Below are positions 61,933-64,000 of a DNA stretch of 64,000 bases, piece by piece. Position numbers and translations under genes: made by a program. Location: assembly GCA_045806965.1 (NCBI GenBank), contig JBJMIG010000015.1:76587-140586 (forward strand), in the 5' to 3' direction. A model generated the notes under the pieces. That model made no database searches, was not told the DNA's origin, and saw nothing but the letters and a program-made list of their open reading frames with translations. Position 1 is the stretch's first letter. Every line of letters starts with the position of its first letter. The DNA is from DASYTH01 sp045806965 (GTDB taxonomy: Bacteria; Actinomycetota; Actinomycetes; Mycobacteriales; Pseudonocardiaceae).

Positions 61933-62892
61933 ATGCCCGCCGTGCTGGTTGAGGGCCTACGGAAATCCTTTGGTGGCAAGAAAGCGCTGGACGACCTGAA
62001 CCTGCGGGTCGAGCAGGGCACGGTGCTCGGGCTGCTCGGCCCGAACGGCGCCGGCAAGACGACGACCGTGCGGGTGCTGACCACGCTGCTCGTGCCGGAT
62101 TCCGGCCGGGCCGAGGTCGCCGGCTTCGACGTGGTGCGCCGGCCCCAGCAGGTGCGCGAGCGAATCGGGCTGACCGGCCAGTACGCGGCTGTCGACCAGT
62201 TGCAGACCGGGTACGAGAACCTGGTGATGGTCGGCCGGCTGTCCCGGCTGACCAGGCGGGCGGCGAAGCGAAGAGCGGAGGAGCTGCTGGCGTCGTTCGA
62301 TCTGGCCGAGGTGGCCGGCCGGTTGGTGCGCGGGTACTCCGGCGGCATGCGGCGCAGGTTGGACCTGGCGGCCAGCCTCATGGTGGCCCCGCCGATCCTG
62401 ATCCTCGACGAGCCGACCACCGGGCTGGATCCACGCAGCCGGCTGGACCTGTGGCGGACCATCGCCGATCTGGTCGCCGACGGCGTGACGGTGCTACTCA
62501 CCACGCAGTACCTGGAGGAGGCCGACCACTTGGCCGACCGGATCGTGGTCGTCGACCGCGGCGCGGTGATCGCCGAGGGCACGCCCGCCGAGCTGAAGGC
62601 CCGGGTGGGACAGGCCGAGCTGCTCATCGACCTATCCGACGAGTCCACTGTGGACAAGGCGTGTACGGCGCTGCGCCGGGTGCTCGCCGGCGAGATCGGC
62701 GTCACGGACGGGACCCGGCTGCAGGCGCCCGCGGCCGGGGTGGACACCCTGACCGACGCGCTGCTCGCCCTGCGGGAGAACGGGATCGGCGTGCTCGACG
62801 CATCGATCCGGCGACCGAGCCTTGACGAGGCGTTCCTGCGGCTCACCGGTTCCGACCAGGTGAGCCGGTCCGACCGGGCGGAGGCGGCATGA
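61933..62892 (+). CDS. DrrA-type drug exporter ATP-binding protein
   Basis: 319 residues. Walker A LLGPNGAGKTTTVRVL, Q-loop region LTGQYAAVDQ, signature YSGGMRRRLDLAASLM, Walker B LILDEPTTGLDPRS, H-loop LTTQYLEEAD (Gln in place of the usual His, as in DrrA-type proteins), and the DrrA tail RRPSLDEAFLRLTG. The GAGGGGAG at 61921 supports ATG 61933; ATG 61900, overlapping the glycosyltransferase stop, is the alternative. Likely self-resistance and export of the cluster product. Confidence 0.93.
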   Translation: MPAVLVEGLRKSFGGKKALDDLNLRVEQGTVLGLLGPNGAGKTTTVRVLTTLLVPDSGRAEVAGFDVVRRPQQVRERIGLTGQYAAVDQLQTGYENLVMVGRLSRLTRRAAKRRAEELLASFDLAEVAGRLVRGYSGGMRRRLDLAASLMVAPPILILDEPTTGLDPRSRLDLWRTIADLVADGVTVLLTTQYLEEADHLADRIVVVDRGAVIAEGTPAELKARVGQAELLIDLSDESTVDKACTALRRVLAGEIGVTDGTRLQAPAAGVDTLTDALLALRENGIGVLDASIRRPSLDEAFLRLTGSDQVSRSDRAEAA

Positions 62893-63722
62893 CCACGCAG
62901 AGCATGATCCCTTCCAACTGGGCCGCCCGGCTGCGCTGGCTGGTGTCCGACGCGGTGGTCATGGTAGGCCGCAACGTGCGGCTGATCCCGCGGACCCCGT
63001 CGAAGCTCGCCGCCAGCACCGTCGGCCCATTGACCCTGCTGCTGTTGTTCACCATGGTGTTCGGCAGCGCGATCGAGGTGCCCGGCGGGGGGAACTACGC
63101 GGAGTTCCTGGTGCCGGGGATCTTCGTGCAACTGCTGACCTGGAACATCATGAACACCGCGGTCGGCCTGTCCAACGACATGAAGCTGGGCATGGTGGAC
63201 CGGTTCCGTTCGCTGCCGATGTCGCGGTCGGCCATGCTGCTCGGACGCGCCGGCGGCAACCTCGCCGAGTCCATGATCCAGCTGTCCGTGATGTCGCTGT
63301 GCGGGCTGCTGGTCGGCTGGCGGCTGCGTGGTTCCGTCGGTGACACCGTTGCGGCGTTCGGGATCCTGCTGCTCTGGGCATTCACGATGAACTGGGTGGG
63401 CTCGCTGTTCGGGATCCTGGTCCGCGACGCCGAGGCCATCCCGCCCATCGCGATGTCCATCATGTTCCCGGTCACGTTCATCGCCAACACGTTCGTGGCA
63501 ACCGGCGACATGCCGGCCGCGATCCGGGCGATCGCCGACTACAACCCGATCAGCGCGGTCGTGGCCGCCACGCGCACCCTGTTCGGCAATCCGAACCCGC
63601 CGGCGCACGGCGCACTGCCGCTGGAGCACCCGATCGCGGCGGCGCTCATCTGGATCACGGTGCTGACCGGCGTGTCCTGGTTCCTCGCGGTGCGCAGGTA
63701 CCGGTCGCAGGTCTCCCGGTAG
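62889..63722 (+). CDS. DrrB-type ABC-2 permease
   Basis: 277 residues with six helices and the DrrB pattern: VVMVGRNVRLIPRTPSKLAA before helix one, GNYAEFLVPGIFVQLLTW, DRFRSLPMSRSAMLLGR, and PVTFIANTFVATGDMPAAIR before the last helix. Coupled to the ATPase by ATGA. Last gene before the insertion sequence, 28 bp from its left end. Confidence 0.94.
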   Translation: MTTQSMIPSNWAARLRWLVSDAVVMVGRNVRLIPRTPSKLAASTVGPLTLLLLFTMVFGSAIEVPGGGNYAEFLVPGIFVQLLTWNIMNTAVGLSNDMKLGMVDRFRSLPMSRSAMLLGRAGGNLAESMIQLSVMSLCGLLVGWRLRGSVGDTVAAFGILLLWAFTMNWVGSLFGILVRDAEAIPPIAMSIMFPVTFIANTFVATGDMPAAIRAIADYNPISAVVAATRTLFGNPNPPAHGALPLEHPIAAALIWITVLTGVSWFLAVRRYRSQVSR

Positions 63723-63797
63723 TATTCAAACTCCGCTAGTTACACCTAGCTGTTGCGGGTCATGACGTTGGTGTCGGCTGGTGGGGCCTGAGGATGG

Positions 63798-63863
63798 GGA
63801 CGGGTCTTCCGGCGGCAGGATGAGAAGTGCGATCAACTCGTCCGCCGAGAGGAAGACCCGTCC
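63798..63863 (+). promoter_or_regulatory. Hairpin covering the transposase ribosome site
   Basis: GGACGGGTCTTCC (63798-63810) is the exact reverse complement of GGAAGACCCGTCC (63851-63863), which ends at the ATG and includes the GAGGAAG ribosome site; an inner GGCGG/CCGCC pair extends the stem past a bulge. Confidence 0.7.
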
Positions 63864-64000
63864 ATGCATCACCGTAATGCTCCGTTGTCTGTCGAGGGCC
63901 GTCGCCGGCTTGTCGCGCGTTGCCAGACTCGTCCGATCGCGCACGTCGCCGCCGAGATGGGCATCTCGCGGCAATGCGCATCCAAGTGGGTCAACCGCTA
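63864..64000 (+). CDS. IS481-family transposase, N-terminal part
   Basis: The first 45 residues: MHHRNAPLSVEGRRRLVARC, then the helix-turn-helix IAHVAAEMGISRQCASKWVN, typical of the N-terminus of IS481-family transposases. The DDE catalytic core lies beyond the right edge, so intactness is unknown. Confidence 0.85.
   Translation, partial: MHHRNAPLSVEGRRRLVARCQTRPIAHVAAEMGISRQCASKWVNR

Larger units (their letters stand above)
63751..64000 (+). mobile_element. IS481-family insertion sequence, left end (runs off window)
   Basis: The left end probably starts at TGTTGCGGGTCATGACG (63751), just after CCTAGC (63745-63750), which fits the NCTAGN target favoured by IS481 elements; the other copy lies outside. 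The leader carries a long inverted repeat around the transposase ribosome site. Confidence 0.75.

Overview
The window is a very GC-rich stretch of actinobacterial chromosome. Gene content (DUF397/XRE pairs, PIN-PhoH, GuaB1, DUF6542, DUF4245, LigB-type ATP ligase, SARP regulator, DrrAB exporters), GTG/TTG starts and leaderless promoters point to a filamentous actinomycete, most likely Pseudonocardiales (Amycolatopsis/Saccharothrix-like). The genus is an inference; no rRNA or tRNA gene was seen.

Region 1 (1-9.4 kb): a two-component system (sensor kinase cut by the left edge) diverges from a LolA-like secreted protein and an ABC-2 exporter. Next comes a thiamine uptake operon thiB-thiP-thiQ on the minus strand, headed by a recognisable TPP riboswitch, then a pterin dehydratase, a NIPSNAP protein and a small ABM-like protein. 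Region 2 (9.4-12.7 kb): a palindromic repeat, a GNAT gene coupled to a frameshifted TPR regulator gene, a divergent frameshifted hypothetical gene, and ychF. Region 3 (13-23.7 kb): a large secreted subtilase, then a DNA repair block with Ada-AlkA fusion, Ogt, SbcCD and RmuC.

Region 4 (23.7-33.5 kb and 44.8-48.5 kb): housekeeping genes whose content and partial order recall the M. tuberculosis Rv1085c-Rv1112 block: DUF6542, ispH, lipid-droplet protein, xseA, xseB, DUF4245, glpX, fumC, then phoH, Z-prenyl synthase and trhA. Between the two halves (33.4-44.8 kb) sit a DMT transporter, a MocR regulator, two tandem XRE/DUF397 pairs, an MBL hydrolase, an unusual array of 234-253 bp repeats, ATP-dependent DNA ligase, guaB1 and a DrrAB-like exporter.

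Region 5 (49.5-63.7 kb): the left part of what looks like an aromatic (type II) polyketide gene cluster. It holds a SAM-cycle pair (metK-adoK), a divergent O-methyltransferase, a SARP activator, a degenerate PEP/pyruvate-binding-domain protein, an ACP, a TcmN-type aromatase/cyclase, an asparagine-synthetase-type amidotransferase, dTDP-glucose 4,6-dehydratase, a glycosyltransferase and a DrrAB-type exporter. No ketosynthase is present; the slot before the ACP is filled by the PEP-domain protein. An IS481-family element starts at about 63,751 and runs off the right edge. The logic suggested is: build and cyclise a poly-beta-ketone on the ACP, amidate, methylate (SAM from MetK, adenosine recycled by AdoK), glycosylate and export.
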